Assembly: GCA_000435175.1 (NCBI GenBank)
Contig: FR880056.1
Span: 1-32,286, forward strand
Source of the DNA: Clostridium sp. CAG:245
GTDB lineage: Bacteria > Bacillota > Clostridia > TANB77 > CAG-508
Reading direction: 5' to 3'
DNA length: 32,286 bases
The translations under genes and the position numbers were made by a program. Shown one piece after another: positions 24,145 through 30,428 of this stretch; the stretch's first letter is position 1, and each line of letters opens with the position of its first letter. Under the pieces are notes generated by a model. That model worked only from the letters and a program-made list of their open reading frames with translations. It was not told where the DNA came from and ran no database searches.

Positions 24145-24197
24145 GTGGTTTGCCACCTATACATAACAAAGGCTTAGCCTTTAGAAATGGAGGTGGT
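24145..24197 (+). promoter_or_regulatory. Leader structure masking the peptide's Shine-Dalgarno
   Basis: GCCACCT (24152-24158) is complementary, with one G-U pair, to AGGTGGT (24191-24197), which overlaps the end of GGAGG (24189-24193). Between them AAAGGCT/AGCCTTT (24168-24182) forms its own hairpin. The alternative GTGG/CCAC hairpin (24145-24156) would release the site. This suggests translation needs refolding or processing. Confidence 0.5.
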
Positions 24198-24200
24198 GCT

Positions 24201-24311
24201 ATGATAGAAGCATTTTTATTAGAAATAATATATTTACTTTTATTCGCTTTAGTTGTTGAAACTATTATAGTATTTGCCTTAATTATAACTATTTTATATT
24301 TAAGCAAGTAG
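24201..24311 (+). CDS. 36-aa hydrophobic membrane peptide, candidate type I toxin
   Basis: Encodes MIEAFLLEIIYLLLFALV... ending in YLSK. It is a single, strongly hydrophobic helix with E3, E8 and E20 and one C-terminal lysine, as in small pore-forming or membrane-stress toxins of type I systems. I do not recognise a named family. GGAGG (24189-24193) is 7 bases before ATG 24201. An in-frame ATG at 24129, with AGGA just before it, would add 24 hydrophilic residues starting at the very 5' end of the RNA; this is less likely but not excluded. The gene has its own promoter, a shared bidirectional terminator and an opposing consensus promoter. It sits between spo0A and spoIIID. Confidence 0.65.
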   Translation: MIEAFLLEIIYLLLFALVVETIIVFALIITILYLSK

Positions 24312-24317
24312 ACAAAT

Positions 24318-24358
24318 AAAAAACACATCTGTAACTTGCCTGGTTAGGTGTGTTTTTT
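24318..24358. terminator. Bidirectional terminator shared by sense and antisense RNAs
   Basis: AAAAAACACA (24318-24327) and TGTGTTTTTT (24349-24358) form a perfect 10-bp stem with U tracts in either direction. It is 6 bases after the peptide stop codon. Confidence 0.85.
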
Positions 24359-24402
24359 ATACATATTACTGGCAAACCACGTTTGTGGTTTCTCCATTTC
24401 CT
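24318..24402 (-). ncRNA. Predicted antisense RNA, candidate antitoxin
   Basis: A perfect minus-strand promoter (24437-24409) should start RNA at about 24402 with AGGAAAUGGAG. The transcript of about 85-90 bases would end at the shared terminator. It contains an AAACCAC/GTGGTTT hairpin (24391-24374). It is fully complementary to the 3' end of the peptide mRNA across the terminator. Its AAACCAC is also complementary to GTGGTTT (24145-24151) in the mRNA leader. A 17-codon ORF starts at its 5' end but lacks a spaced ribosome binding site. Confidence 0.5.
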
Positions 24403-24408
24403 ATAATT

Positions 24409-24437
24409 ATTATATCTTTATTTGTAGTAAATGTCAA
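24409..24437 (-). promoter_or_regulatory. Perfect consensus promoter for the antisense RNA
   Basis: Minus strand TTGACA (24437-24432), 17-base spacer, TATAAT (24414-24409). It has no CDS of its own downstream except the antisense region, and it points the same way as spoIIID. Confidence 0.85.
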
Positions 24438-24541
24438 CGAAAAAATAAAAGTACATTCTGATAATCCGTAACTGTTGAAAATTCAATATTAATTATAGCA
24501 TACTCCTTAAAAGTTTTAATATAAGCAATTAACAAAAATAC

Positions 24542-24814
24542 TTAAATAGCTTCTTTTCGTATGTGTTCATTACGATATTTTAATTTTGTTGCTTGACCGC
24601 CACGTATGTGACGTTCTGCCTTATTTTCATCTAAAATTACTCGAACCTCAGAGGCTAAAGCAGGATTTATTTTTAATAACCTTTCACTAACATCTTTGTG
24701 TACTGTAGACTTAGATATGCCATATTTCTTAGCAGCACCTCTAACTGTATCTTTTGAATCTATAATATAATGAGCTAAAGTAATTGCTCTTTCTTCAATT
24801 GAAAAACCTATCAT
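24542..24814 (-). CDS. spoIIID: Stage III sporulation transcriptional regulator SpoIIID
   Basis: 90-aa DNA-binding protein that modulates SigE-dependent mother-cell genes during sporulation. The signature ERAITLAHYIIDSKDTVRGA, the helix-turn-helix AAKKYGISKSTVHKDVSERL and the C-terminal ERHIRGGQATKLKY region match SpoIIID throughout. ATG 24814 is chosen because GGGGG is 8 bases upstream; an in-frame ATG 15 bases earlier overlaps that site, and the longer upstream ORF is not family-like. Its 3' end faces the antisense RNA promoter about 105 bases downstream, on the same strand. No clear terminator separates them. Confidence 0.95.
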   Translation of the reverse strand: MIGFSIEERAITLAHYIIDSKDTVRGAAKKYGISKSTVHKDVSERLLKINPALASEVRVILDENKAERHIRGGQATKLKYRNEHIRKEAI

Positions 24815-24881
24815 CAGGACAACCCCCATTGAATCTTTTTGTTTAATACTATTCTTGCAGTCTAAATAATAGAACAATAAT

Positions 24882-24914
24882 TTCGCCCCAAAAGGGGCGT
24901 CACTAATGGGCGAA
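24882..24914 (-). repeat. REP-like GC palindrome, copy 5 (reverse orientation)
   Basis: TTCGCCCCAAAAGGGGCG then TCACTAATGGGCGAA. Its complement aligns with the forward copies, including the GACGCCCCTTTT centre. It lies upstream of spoIIID, unlike the others, which follow genes. Confidence 0.8.
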
Positions 24915-24956
24915 AGACAACTTTTTACATTATTCTACATATAATTAAATAGGTAA

Positions 24957-25080
24957 GATTGAAAAATAATTACAATTTTAGCTACGTCAAATTTCATTTG
25001 CAACGCGGTTACATACAGCGAGTATGCGCCCTTGCCTTGTAAATTCATTTTCCTTGCTAAAATTTAATTCTTTTCCAATC
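24957..25080. repeat. 124-bp inverted-repeat element D
   Basis: Left arm 24957-24982 (GATTGAAAAATAATTACAA...) and right arm 25056-25080 (...TTAATTCTTTTCCAATC) are near-perfect inverted repeats of about 25 bases. The centre is more GC-rich and holds a CATAC/GTATG hairpin flanked by GCG/CGC. No ORF inside. Arms recur at 15481, 16255, 17800 and 25921, which suggests a MITE-like family. It ends 34 bases before yabG and accounts for most of the 24915-25114 gap. Confidence 0.7.
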
Positions 25081-25114
25081 AAATTTGTAACATTGTAGAA
25101 AGAATGTGAAAAAT

Positions 25115-25924
25115 ATGAAATTTAGAAAAGGTGATATTGTAGGCAGATTATCATATAACAAAGATATTGTGTTTACAGTAAGTAATATAATAAAGTGCAG
25201 AAACCAAGACATAGCAATTTTGAAGGGATTGGTTACAAGAATTGAGGCAGATAGCCCATTAGATGATTTAGAATTAATAGATAATAATAGGGTAATAAAT
25301 TTATTAGATAGCTTTGAAAAGGAGTTAGAAAAAAGTAAGAAGAATCTTGTAAATGTTCAGAATAATATGTTTAAGAGGTATTATCAACATTATGGAAGAA
25401 TTCTGCATTTAGATGGTGATAGAAAGTATAGTGAAAAATCACAAAAAGTATATAAAAGTATGGGATTAAATGTAATTGTTAAGAATATTCCAGAAAGTAA
25501 ACAGCCACAGATGATTTGGGGATTGTTAGGCAAATATAATCCAGATATTTTGGTTGTGACAGGACATGATGGAATGATTAAGAAAGGTTATAATTTTAAT
25601 GATATTTACAATTATAGAAATTCTAAATATTTTGTGGAAACGGTTATAAGAGCCAGAATGTGGGAGCAAGGAGCTAATAAACTTGCTATTTTTGCAGGAG
25701 CTTGCCAGAGCTATTATGAAGCTATAATGGAAGCAGGAGCAAACTTTGCATCATCTCCAGCTAGAATACTGATAGACTTTAAAGATCCATTAGTTGTTGC
25801 AGGCAAGATAGCAACAACAGATTTTAATAAATATGTAACAATAAATGATATTAAAAATGATTTAAGAGACGGAGAAAATGGAGTAAGTGGAATAGGTGCT
25901 CATGGTAAAAAGAGAACTATTTAA
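25115..25924 (+). CDS. yabG: Sporulation-specific peptidase YabG
   Basis: 269-aa cysteine-type peptidase (MEROPS U57 group) that processes spore-coat and cortex proteins in Bacillus and C. difficile. The N-terminus FRKGDIVGRLSYNKDIVF, the PDILVVTGHDG block, NSKYFVETVIRAR and LAIFAGACQSYYEAIMEAGANFASSP are characteristic. ATG 25115 is preferred, although the ribosome binding site is weak (AGAAAG); GTG 25106 is an in-frame alternative. The C-terminus ends GAHGKKRTI. The stop codon lies in a 15-base match to the arm of element D, so the family's longer tail may have been shortened. veg follows, as in many Firmicutes. Confidence 0.93.
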   Translation: MKFRKGDIVGRLSYNKDIVFTVSNIIKCRNQDIAILKGLVTRIEADSPLDDLELIDNNRVINLLDSFEKELEKSKKNLVNVQNNMFKRYYQHYGRILHLDGDRKYSEKSQKVYKSMGLNVIVKNIPESKQPQMIWGLLGKYNPDILVVTGHDGMIKKGYNFNDIYNYRNSKYFVETVIRARMWEQGANKLAIFAGACQSYYEAIMEAGANFASSPARILIDFKDPLVVAGKIATTDFNKYVTINDIKNDLRDGENGVSGIGAHGKKRTI

Positions 25925-25935
25925 CTCTTTTCCAA
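25921..25935 (+). repeat. Right-arm remnant at the yabG stop codon
   Basis: TTAACTCTTTTCCAA matches the right arm of element D at 14 of 15 positions and includes the yabG TAA. Confidence 0.45.
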
Positions 25936-25962
25936 CACAGGAGATAGCATAAAAATACTAGT

Positions 25963-25984
25963 AACACAAATGTAACACAAATGT
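25963..25984 (+). repeat. Two tandem 11-bp repeats
   Basis: AACACAAATGT occurs twice in direct succession between yabG and veg. No function inferred. Confidence 0.6.
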
Positions 25985-26057
25985 AATAATATCAATTAAA
26001 CTCCGCAAACCATATTAAAATGGCTACTTACAGCAATTATAACTACTTTGGTATATT

Positions 26058-26086
26058 TTGACTAATTATGTAAAAAATGGTATAAT
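26058..26086 (+). promoter_or_regulatory. SigA-type promoter of veg
   Basis: TTGACT (26058-26063), 17-base spacer, TATAAT (26081-26086) preceded by TGG (extended -10). veg is classically very strongly transcribed. Confidence 0.85.
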
Positions 26087-26117
26087 CGTGCTATCTTAAA
26101 GGAGTGGTGATATAAGC

Positions 26118-26423
26118 ATGATTTATCCAAATGACATTACGAGTCTTAAAACTGATATTAGTCAAAAGATTGGACAAAAGATAATTGTTAAAGGTTCGCT
26201 TGGAAGAAATAAACCATTTGAAAAAGAAGCCGTAATTGAGAAGGCATATCCTTGTATGTTCATCGTAAAATATGATGAAACTCAAGAAAATGCAACTTAT
26301 CAATACACAGATATTCTAACAAGAACTGTGGAGCTTCAAGTTTTTGATGGACAAGAGTACTGTCCTATAATACCACCAGAAAGCCAATGTAAGAAAAAAA
26401 GGAAAGCTTACGATATAGGGTAA
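26118..26423 (+). CDS. veg: Veg family protein
   Basis: 101-aa small Sm-like barrel protein. In Bacillus Veg stimulates biofilm gene expression, but its wider role in Firmicutes is unclear. The segments SLKTDISQKIGQKIIVKGSLGRNK, YPCMFIVKYDE and YQYTDILTRTVELQVFDG fit the family, with a short basic tail. Start ATG 26118; AAAGGAG is 13 bases upstream and GGTGAT 6 bases upstream. The gene has its own promoter and terminator, and follows yabG in the order usual for low-GC Gram-positives. That order supports both identifications. Confidence 0.93.
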   Translation: MIYPNDITSLKTDISQKIGQKIIVKGSLGRNKPFEKEAVIEKAYPCMFIVKYDETQENATYQYTDILTRTVELQVFDGQEYCPIIPPESQCKKKRKAYDIG

Positions 26424-26437
26424 TTTATTTTTAAAAG

Positions 26438-26466
26438 AAATTCCGAAAAAAAGGAATTTTTTTTTT
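26438..26466 (+). terminator. Intrinsic terminator of veg
   Basis: AAATTCC (26438-26444) and GGAATTT (26453-26459), loop GAAAAAAA, then a ten-base T run. Confidence 0.9.
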
Positions 26467-26540
26467 GCTTTGTAATATACATGAATTAAGATTGATAGCA
26501 GGTACAATATTAGTTGTGCCTCAGAAAGGATTGAGAGAAA

Positions 26541-28064
26541 ATGGCTGTAAATTTATCTAAGAATAATTTATGTATAAATCAAATAATAGAGCAAAAGAAT
26601 GAGAAGATTACAATAGAAAGTGATGAGATTGTTCCAGACATTAAGCCAGACGTTTTAAGTATTATTTCTAGCAGTGGCAATATTTGTTTGCATAAAAAAG
26701 AGGTACAAGACGGCAAAGTAAGAATCGAGGGAACAGTTAATGCATATGTTGTGTATATTGCAGATGATGAAAATTCCAGCATGAGAGCTATAAATGCAAA
26801 CATAGATTTTTCTAAAAATATAGAAATGAAAGAATTGAAGAGTAGCATGCAGTTAGAATGTACAACAGATTTAACAGAGCTAGAATGCAAGATAATAAAT
26901 GGAAGAAAGATTAGCTTAAAAGCAAATATCCAGATGAATTTAACCGCATATTCTAATGAAAATGTTGAGTATGTTGATAATATAGAAAACAAAAAAGATA
27001 TGCAATTATTAAATGAAAAGATAAACATAAATTCGTTAATTGGTAATGGAAGCACGAAAGTATATGCAAAAGATACGGTTTCAATAGATAATGTTGATAA
27101 TTTATCTGAAATAATGAAGGTAGAAATTAGGCTTGAAAACAAAGAAAATAAGGTAAGCTATAACAAGATTTTAACAAAAGCAGATTCAGTATTTAAAATA
27201 ATGTATTTAACAGATGATGGAAGAATAAACTCTGTTATTGCTACGATTCCTGTAATGGGATTTATAGATATGAAGGATATAAATGAAGATAGTATTTGTG
27301 ATGTAACATATGAATTAAAGAACATTATAATTAAGCCTAATAACGTAGAAGAACATTCTGTGTATGTGGAAGCAGAATTTGAGATTTTCTGTGCAGTATA
27401 TAAGAAACAGGAAATAAATATTATACAAGACATATATAGTAGAACAATGGATGTAAAGTACACACAAAGAACCATAAAAGTTATAAAAGATAAGGAAGAA
27501 ATTAGTGAAGTATTTAATTTAAGAAAACAAGAGAGAATAGATGAAGTAAAACAAAATAAAATTTATGATGTAGAAGTAAAGCCAAGAATAATAAGCAGTC
27601 AAATGGAAAACGGAAAAATAATATATCAAGGCGAAATAAGCCTAACATTCATATATGGCCAAGAAGGAACAACCAGAATTAATATAAAAAACCTTGTAGA
27701 GCCATTTGAATTTACAGTAACTTCAAATAGTATTGCCCAAAAGATGAGAACAGACACGAGCATAGAAATTGCCAAAAAAGATTTTGTGGTTATGGCAGAC
27801 AGTACCATTGACATCAAAGTCGACTTGAATTTTAGACTAAATATAGTAAAAGAGAGTTCAATCAATTTAATAGAAAGCGTAACAGAGAGTGAAAAAAAGG
27901 ATAGAGAAAGCTTTAGTATTATAGTTTATTATGCAAGAGTTGGGGATACATTGTGGAAAATTGCAAAGAAATTTGGCAGTACGGTTGATGAAATTGTAAA
28001 GGTAAATGGAATAGAAAATCCAGATGTTATAATGCCAGGAGAGCAACTGTTTATTCCAAGATAG
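26541..28064 (+). CDS. sipL: SipL-type DUF3794/LysM sporulation protein
   Basis: 507-aa protein with three DUF3794-like beta-rich segments (for example near residues 30-150 and 190-300, and a third up to about 440) and a C-terminal LysM domain. The LysM domain is about residues 460-507 (YYARVGDTLWKIAKKFGSTVDEI...GEQLFIPR). This layout is that of C. difficile SipL, which binds SpoIVA through its LysM domain during coat assembly around the forespore. No signal peptide, consistent with a mother-cell cytoplasmic protein. GAAAGGA lies before ATG 26541. yunB follows after 9 bases, so the two are probably one sporulation operon. Confidence 0.88.
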   Translation: MAVNLSKNNLCINQIIEQKNEKITIESDEIVPDIKPDVLSIISSSGNICLHKKEVQDGKVRIEGTVNAYVVYIADDENSSMRAINANIDFSKNIEMKELKSSMQLECTTDLTELECKIINGRKISLKANIQMNLTAYSNENVEYVDNIENKKDMQLLNEKININSLIGNGSTKVYAKDTVSIDNVDNLSEIMKVEIRLENKENKVSYNKILTKADSVFKIMYLTDDGRINSVIATIPVMGFIDMKDINEDSICDVTYELKNIIIKPNNVEEHSVYVEAEFEIFCAVYKKQEINIIQDIYSRTMDVKYTQRTIKVIKDKEEISEVFNLRKQERIDEVKQNKIYDVEVKPRIISSQMENGKIIYQGEISLTFIYGQEGTTRINIKNLVEPFEFTVTSNSIAQKMRTDTSIEIAKKDFVVMADSTIDIKVDLNFRLNIVKESSINLIESVTESEKKDRESFSIIVYYARVGDTLWKIAKKFGSTVDEIVKVNGIENPDVIMPGEQLFIPR

Positions 28065-28073
28065 AGAAAAGCT

Positions 28074-28760
28074 ATGGAAAGTAAAATTTATTCAAGACCA
28101 AGATTTTGCACAACAGGAAAAAGCTACAAGAATATGCCAAGAAATAACAGAAGATATACCGCGATTTCTATTATTACAATTATAGTAATTGCGGTAATTA
28201 CATTTGTAATTATAACAAGAGCAGTAAATCCAATAATAAATGATTTGTGTATAGACAAAGCTAAAAACATTGCAACACAAATATCTAATGATGAGGCAAC
28301 CTTAATAATGAACCAGTATTCTTATGATGACTTAATTACAATAGTAAGAGATAGCAATGGAAATGTAAAAATGTTGCAAACAAACACGAAAAATGTAAAC
28401 AAAATAATATCAGATATTCCTTTAAATATAATAAATAAATTTCAAGAGAAAAACACTTCAGATATATTCATATATTTAGGAAGTGCATTAGGGCTTAAAC
28501 TATTTTCTGCACAAGGACCAAAGATACATATAAAAATTGCTAATGTAGGAAATGTAGACACAAAGCTTGTTTCAGAGTTTACATCACAAGGAATAAACCA
28601 AACATTACACAGAGTATATTTAAATTTATCGTGTGAAGTAACAATACTTACACCATATAACACAATAAAACAGATGATAGAAAACCAAGTGTTAATTGCG
28701 GAATCTGTAATTGTAGGCACAGTGCCAGATGCGTATTATGACATCAATTTGCAAAAATAG
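28074..28760 (+). CDS. yunB: Sporulation protein YunB
   Basis: 228-aa membrane protein. A basic N-terminus, one membrane helix (about residues 32-51, ISIITIIVIAVITFVIITRA) and an outside domain are seen. The signatures GPKIHIKIANVGNVDTKLVSEFTSQGINQTLHRVYLNL (positions about 145-183) and ESVIVGTVPDAYY are typical of YunB. That gene is induced in the mother cell of Bacillus; the molecular role is unknown. It begins 9 bases after the SipL gene, with only a weak ribosome binding site (GAGAAAAG). Its last codons contain the promoter for the next gene. Confidence 0.9.
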   Translation: MESKIYSRPRFCTTGKSYKNMPRNNRRYTAISIITIIVIAVITFVIITRAVNPIINDLCIDKAKNIATQISNDEATLIMNQYSYDDLITIVRDSNGNVKMLQTNTKNVNKIISDIPLNIINKFQEKNTSDIFIYLGSALGLKLFSAQGPKIHIKIANVGNVDTKLVSEFTSQGINQTLHRVYLNLSCEVTILTPYNTIKQMIENQVLIAESVIVGTVPDAYYDINLQK

Positions 28761-28777
28761 GTAAAAAGTGGTATAAT
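28749..28777 (+). promoter_or_regulatory. Promoter of the 86-aa membrane protein gene
   Basis: TTGCAA (28749-28754), 17-base spacer, TATAAT (28772-28777). The -35 lies in the last codons of yunB. Confidence 0.75.
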
Positions 28778-28822
28778 AAAAACATATAAGATTTTTTCTT
28801 TTGGAAAAAAGGAGGTAAGCGT

Positions 28823-29083
28823 ATGCTTACAACAATCGTAGTTATTTGCTTGTTCGTTGTAGCATTCTTTATGGTGTTCTATGAATGGGCAACAGGCCTT
28901 TGGGTAATGCTACTCATTGTCACGTTAGGAACTTGGTGTGTGACTCTATACCAGGAACACATCAAGCAAAACGTGAAAGACTACGAAAAGGTATATAACC
29001 TTTTCGTGGTACTCCGGATGCTGACCGTTGTGTCGGCTATCATTCTGGGAGCGATATGGCTTCTGACTAGACCTTTTGTTTAA
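28823..29083 (+). CDS. 86-aa three-helix membrane protein, atypical composition
   Basis: Small hydrophobic protein with predicted membrane helices at about residues 3-20, 24-43 and 62-82, and a charged loop EHIKQNVKDYEK between the second and third. GGAGG before ATG 28823 is strong. I do not recognise the family. By hand count the gene is about 42% G+C, far above its neighbours. It uses codons such as CGG, CTG, ATC and GTC that are rare nearby, which suggests transfer. It has its own promoter and a 16-pair terminator, so it is a self-contained cassette between yunB and rplM. Confidence 0.75.
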   Translation: MLTTIVVICLFVVAFFMVFYEWATGLWVMLLIVTLGTWCVTLYQEHIKQNVKDYEKVYNLFVVLRMLTVVSAIILGAIWLLTRPFV

Positions 29084-29087
29084 CCGA

Positions 29088-29130
29088 ACGCGATGAAGGA
29101 GAGTGTAAAAGCTCTCTTTCATCGTGTTTT
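29088..29130 (+). terminator. Strong intrinsic terminator of the 86-aa gene
   Basis: ACGCGATGAAGGAGAG (29088-29103) pairs with CTCTCTTTCATCGTGT (29112-29127) over 16 positions, two of them G-U, then TTT. Confidence 0.9.
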
Positions 29131-29172
29131 ATGAAATTATTGCAAAAGTGCGTTTTTTATTTGCACCATGTA

Positions 29173-29201
29173 TTGACTTTTGCCACATTTTGTTATAAAA
29201 T
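29173..29201 (+). promoter_or_regulatory. Promoter of rplM-rpsI
   Basis: TTGACT (29173-29178), 17-base spacer, TAAAAT (29196-29201). The leader to the rplM ATG would be about 100 bases, the place where Firmicutes often carry an L13 leader RNA; I cannot confirm its fold by eye. Confidence 0.6.
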
Positions 29202-29310
29202 ATTATAGCGTAATTGAATATGGCATATGTTAAAGCTTCTCCCCGGTAGTTTTAATAATATGATTTCATATATATAGAAAATAAATTTGAAATGGAGGGT
29301 ATTTTTTACC

Positions 29311-29745
29311 ATGAATAATACAACATATAGTATTAAAAAAGATGAAATAGAAAGAAAATGGTATATAATTGATGCTGCTAACAAGCCATTAGGAAGAGTT
29401 GCTGCAGAAGCTGCAAAATTACTAAGAGGAAAACACAAACCTACTTATACACCTAACATGGATGCTGGAGATCACGTTATTATCATAAACTGCTCAGAAG
29501 TAGTTTTAACAGGACATAAATTAACACAAAAAATTTACAGACACCATTCTTCATACATTGGTGGAATGAAAGAAATCCAAGCTAAAGATATGTTAGCTAA
29601 CAACCCAGAAAAAATGATGACTTTAGCTGTAACAGGTATGCTTCCACACAACAGCTTAGGAAGACAAATGGCTAAAAAGTTAAGAGTATATGCTGGAGCT
29701 GAGCATGAGAACATGGCTCAAAAACCAGAAATATGGAATTTTTAA
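29311..29745 (+). CDS. rplM: 50S ribosomal protein L13
   Basis: 144-aa large-subunit protein that binds 23S rRNA early in assembly. The ERKWYIIDAANKPLGRVA start, the ANNPEKMMTLAVTGMLP segment and the GRQMAKKLRVYAGAEHEN end are standard. ATG 29311 is preceded by GGAGGG (29294-29299), 11 bases upstream; the in-frame upstream ORF lacks a ribosome binding site. rpsI follows after 18 bases, the conserved rplM-rpsI pair. Confidence 0.97.
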   Translation: MNNTTYSIKKDEIERKWYIIDAANKPLGRVAAEAAKLLRGKHKPTYTPNMDAGDHVIIINCSEVVLTGHKLTQKIYRHHSSYIGGMKEIQAKDMLANNPEKMMTLAVTGMLPHNSLGRQMAKKLRVYAGAEHENMAQKPEIWNF

Positions 29746-29763
29746 TTAGGAGGAAGATAGAAA

Positions 29764-30171
29764 ATGCCTAGAACAAAAAAAGAACAAGTAGTTTTTAATG
29801 GTACAGGAAGAAGAAAAAGTTCAATTGCTAGAGTTAGAATAATGAGTGGAAAAGGAAATATCACAGTTAATGGAAAAGCATTAGACGAATATTTCGGAGA
29901 AGAAACTTTAAAAGTTATAGTTAGACAACCTTTAACAGTTACAGATACATTAGATAAATTTGATGTAATTTGTACAGTAAAAGGTGGCGGATTCTCAGGT
30001 CAAGCAGGAGCAATTCGTCATGGTATTGCAAGAGCATTAAATGAAGCTAACTTAGAATATAGACCAGCTTTAAAATCAAACGGATTCTTAACAAGAGATT
30101 CACGTGCAAAAGAAAGAAAGAAATATGGTCTTAAAAAAGCAAGAAAAGCTCCACAATTCTCAAAGAGATAA
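29764..30171 (+). CDS. rpsI: 30S ribosomal protein S9
   Basis: 135-aa small-subunit protein whose C-terminal tail (KARKAPQFSKR) reaches the P-site tRNA. GTGRRKSSIARVRI, GGGFSGQAGAIRHGIARAL and DSRAKERKKYGLKKAR are family signatures, and the terminal KR is intact. AGGAGG before ATG 29764. Co-transcribed with rplM, with a terminator 20 bases after the stop. Confidence 0.97.
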   Translation: MPRTKKEQVVFNGTGRRKSSIARVRIMSGKGNITVNGKALDEYFGEETLKVIVRQPLTVTDTLDKFDVICTVKGGGFSGQAGAIRHGIARALNEANLEYRPALKSNGFLTRDSRAKERKKYGLKKARKAPQFSKR

Positions 30172-30190
30172 TATTATTCAAAATATATTG

Positions 30191-30219
30191 CACCTTTGCA
30201 TTATGCAAGGGTGTATTTT
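30191..30219 (+). terminator. Terminator of rplM-rpsI
   Basis: CACCTTTGCA (30191-30200), loop TTA, TGCAAGGGTG (30204-30213), one G-U pair, followed by TATTTT. Confidence 0.85.
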
Positions 30220-30251
30220 CTATAAAAAACATGAAAATAATAAAAAAGTGC

Positions 30252-30280
30252 TTGACGAATAATACAAAATGTAGTACAAT
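30252..30280 (+). promoter_or_regulatory. Promoter of infC-rpmI-rplT
   Basis: TTGACG (30252-30257), 17-base spacer, TACAAT (30275-30280). Confidence 0.8.
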
Positions 30281-30286
30281 AAATAA

Positions 30287-30428
30287 TGTTCAAGAAGAAG
30301 CAATCCACTTCTCACCTTAGCCGAGTAGCAAAAGGTAGTAAATAAATATTTATCTGCAACAGAGTTGTAGGTTTATTGTGTGGGTTGGCTTTATTGAAGT
30401 CAATCTTATTTTTTTGGAGGTGTTTTTT
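30287..30428 (+). promoter_or_regulatory. L20-type leader RNA of the infC operon
   Basis: The leader begins with the CCACTTCTCACCTTAGCCGA stretch typical of Firmicute L20 leaders. CAATCCAC (30301-30308) can pair over 8 positions with GTGGGTTG (30380-30387), which overlaps the 5' arm of the terminator at 30383. Pairing and termination are therefore mutually exclusive. In Bacillus, L20 binding to such a leader promotes premature termination; the same logic is inferred here. Confidence 0.7.
30383..30415 (+). terminator. Attenuator terminator within the infC leader
   Basis: GGTTGGCTT (30383-30391) and AAGTCAATC (30397-30405) form nine pairs, two of them G-U, followed by TTATTTTTTT. The infC ribosome binding site follows directly. 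Confidence 0.75.

Noticed and set aside
24129..24200. 60-aa version of the small hydrophobic peptide starting at ATG 24129
   Set aside because: In frame, with AGGA just before it, but that would be at the extreme 5' end of the RNA and the added 24 residues are leader-like. ATG 24201 has a normal GGAGG. Kept as an alternative only.
24346..24390. 17-codon ORF at the 5' end of the antisense RNA
   Set aside because: Its ATG lies within about 6 bases of the predicted RNA 5' end with only AGGA before it; more likely non-coding, though leaderless translation cannot be excluded.
26579..27142. 187-aa minus-strand ORF inside sipL
   Set aside because: Antisense to a conserved gene and composed of repetitive F/I/S residues typical of AT-rich reverse frames; no start signals.
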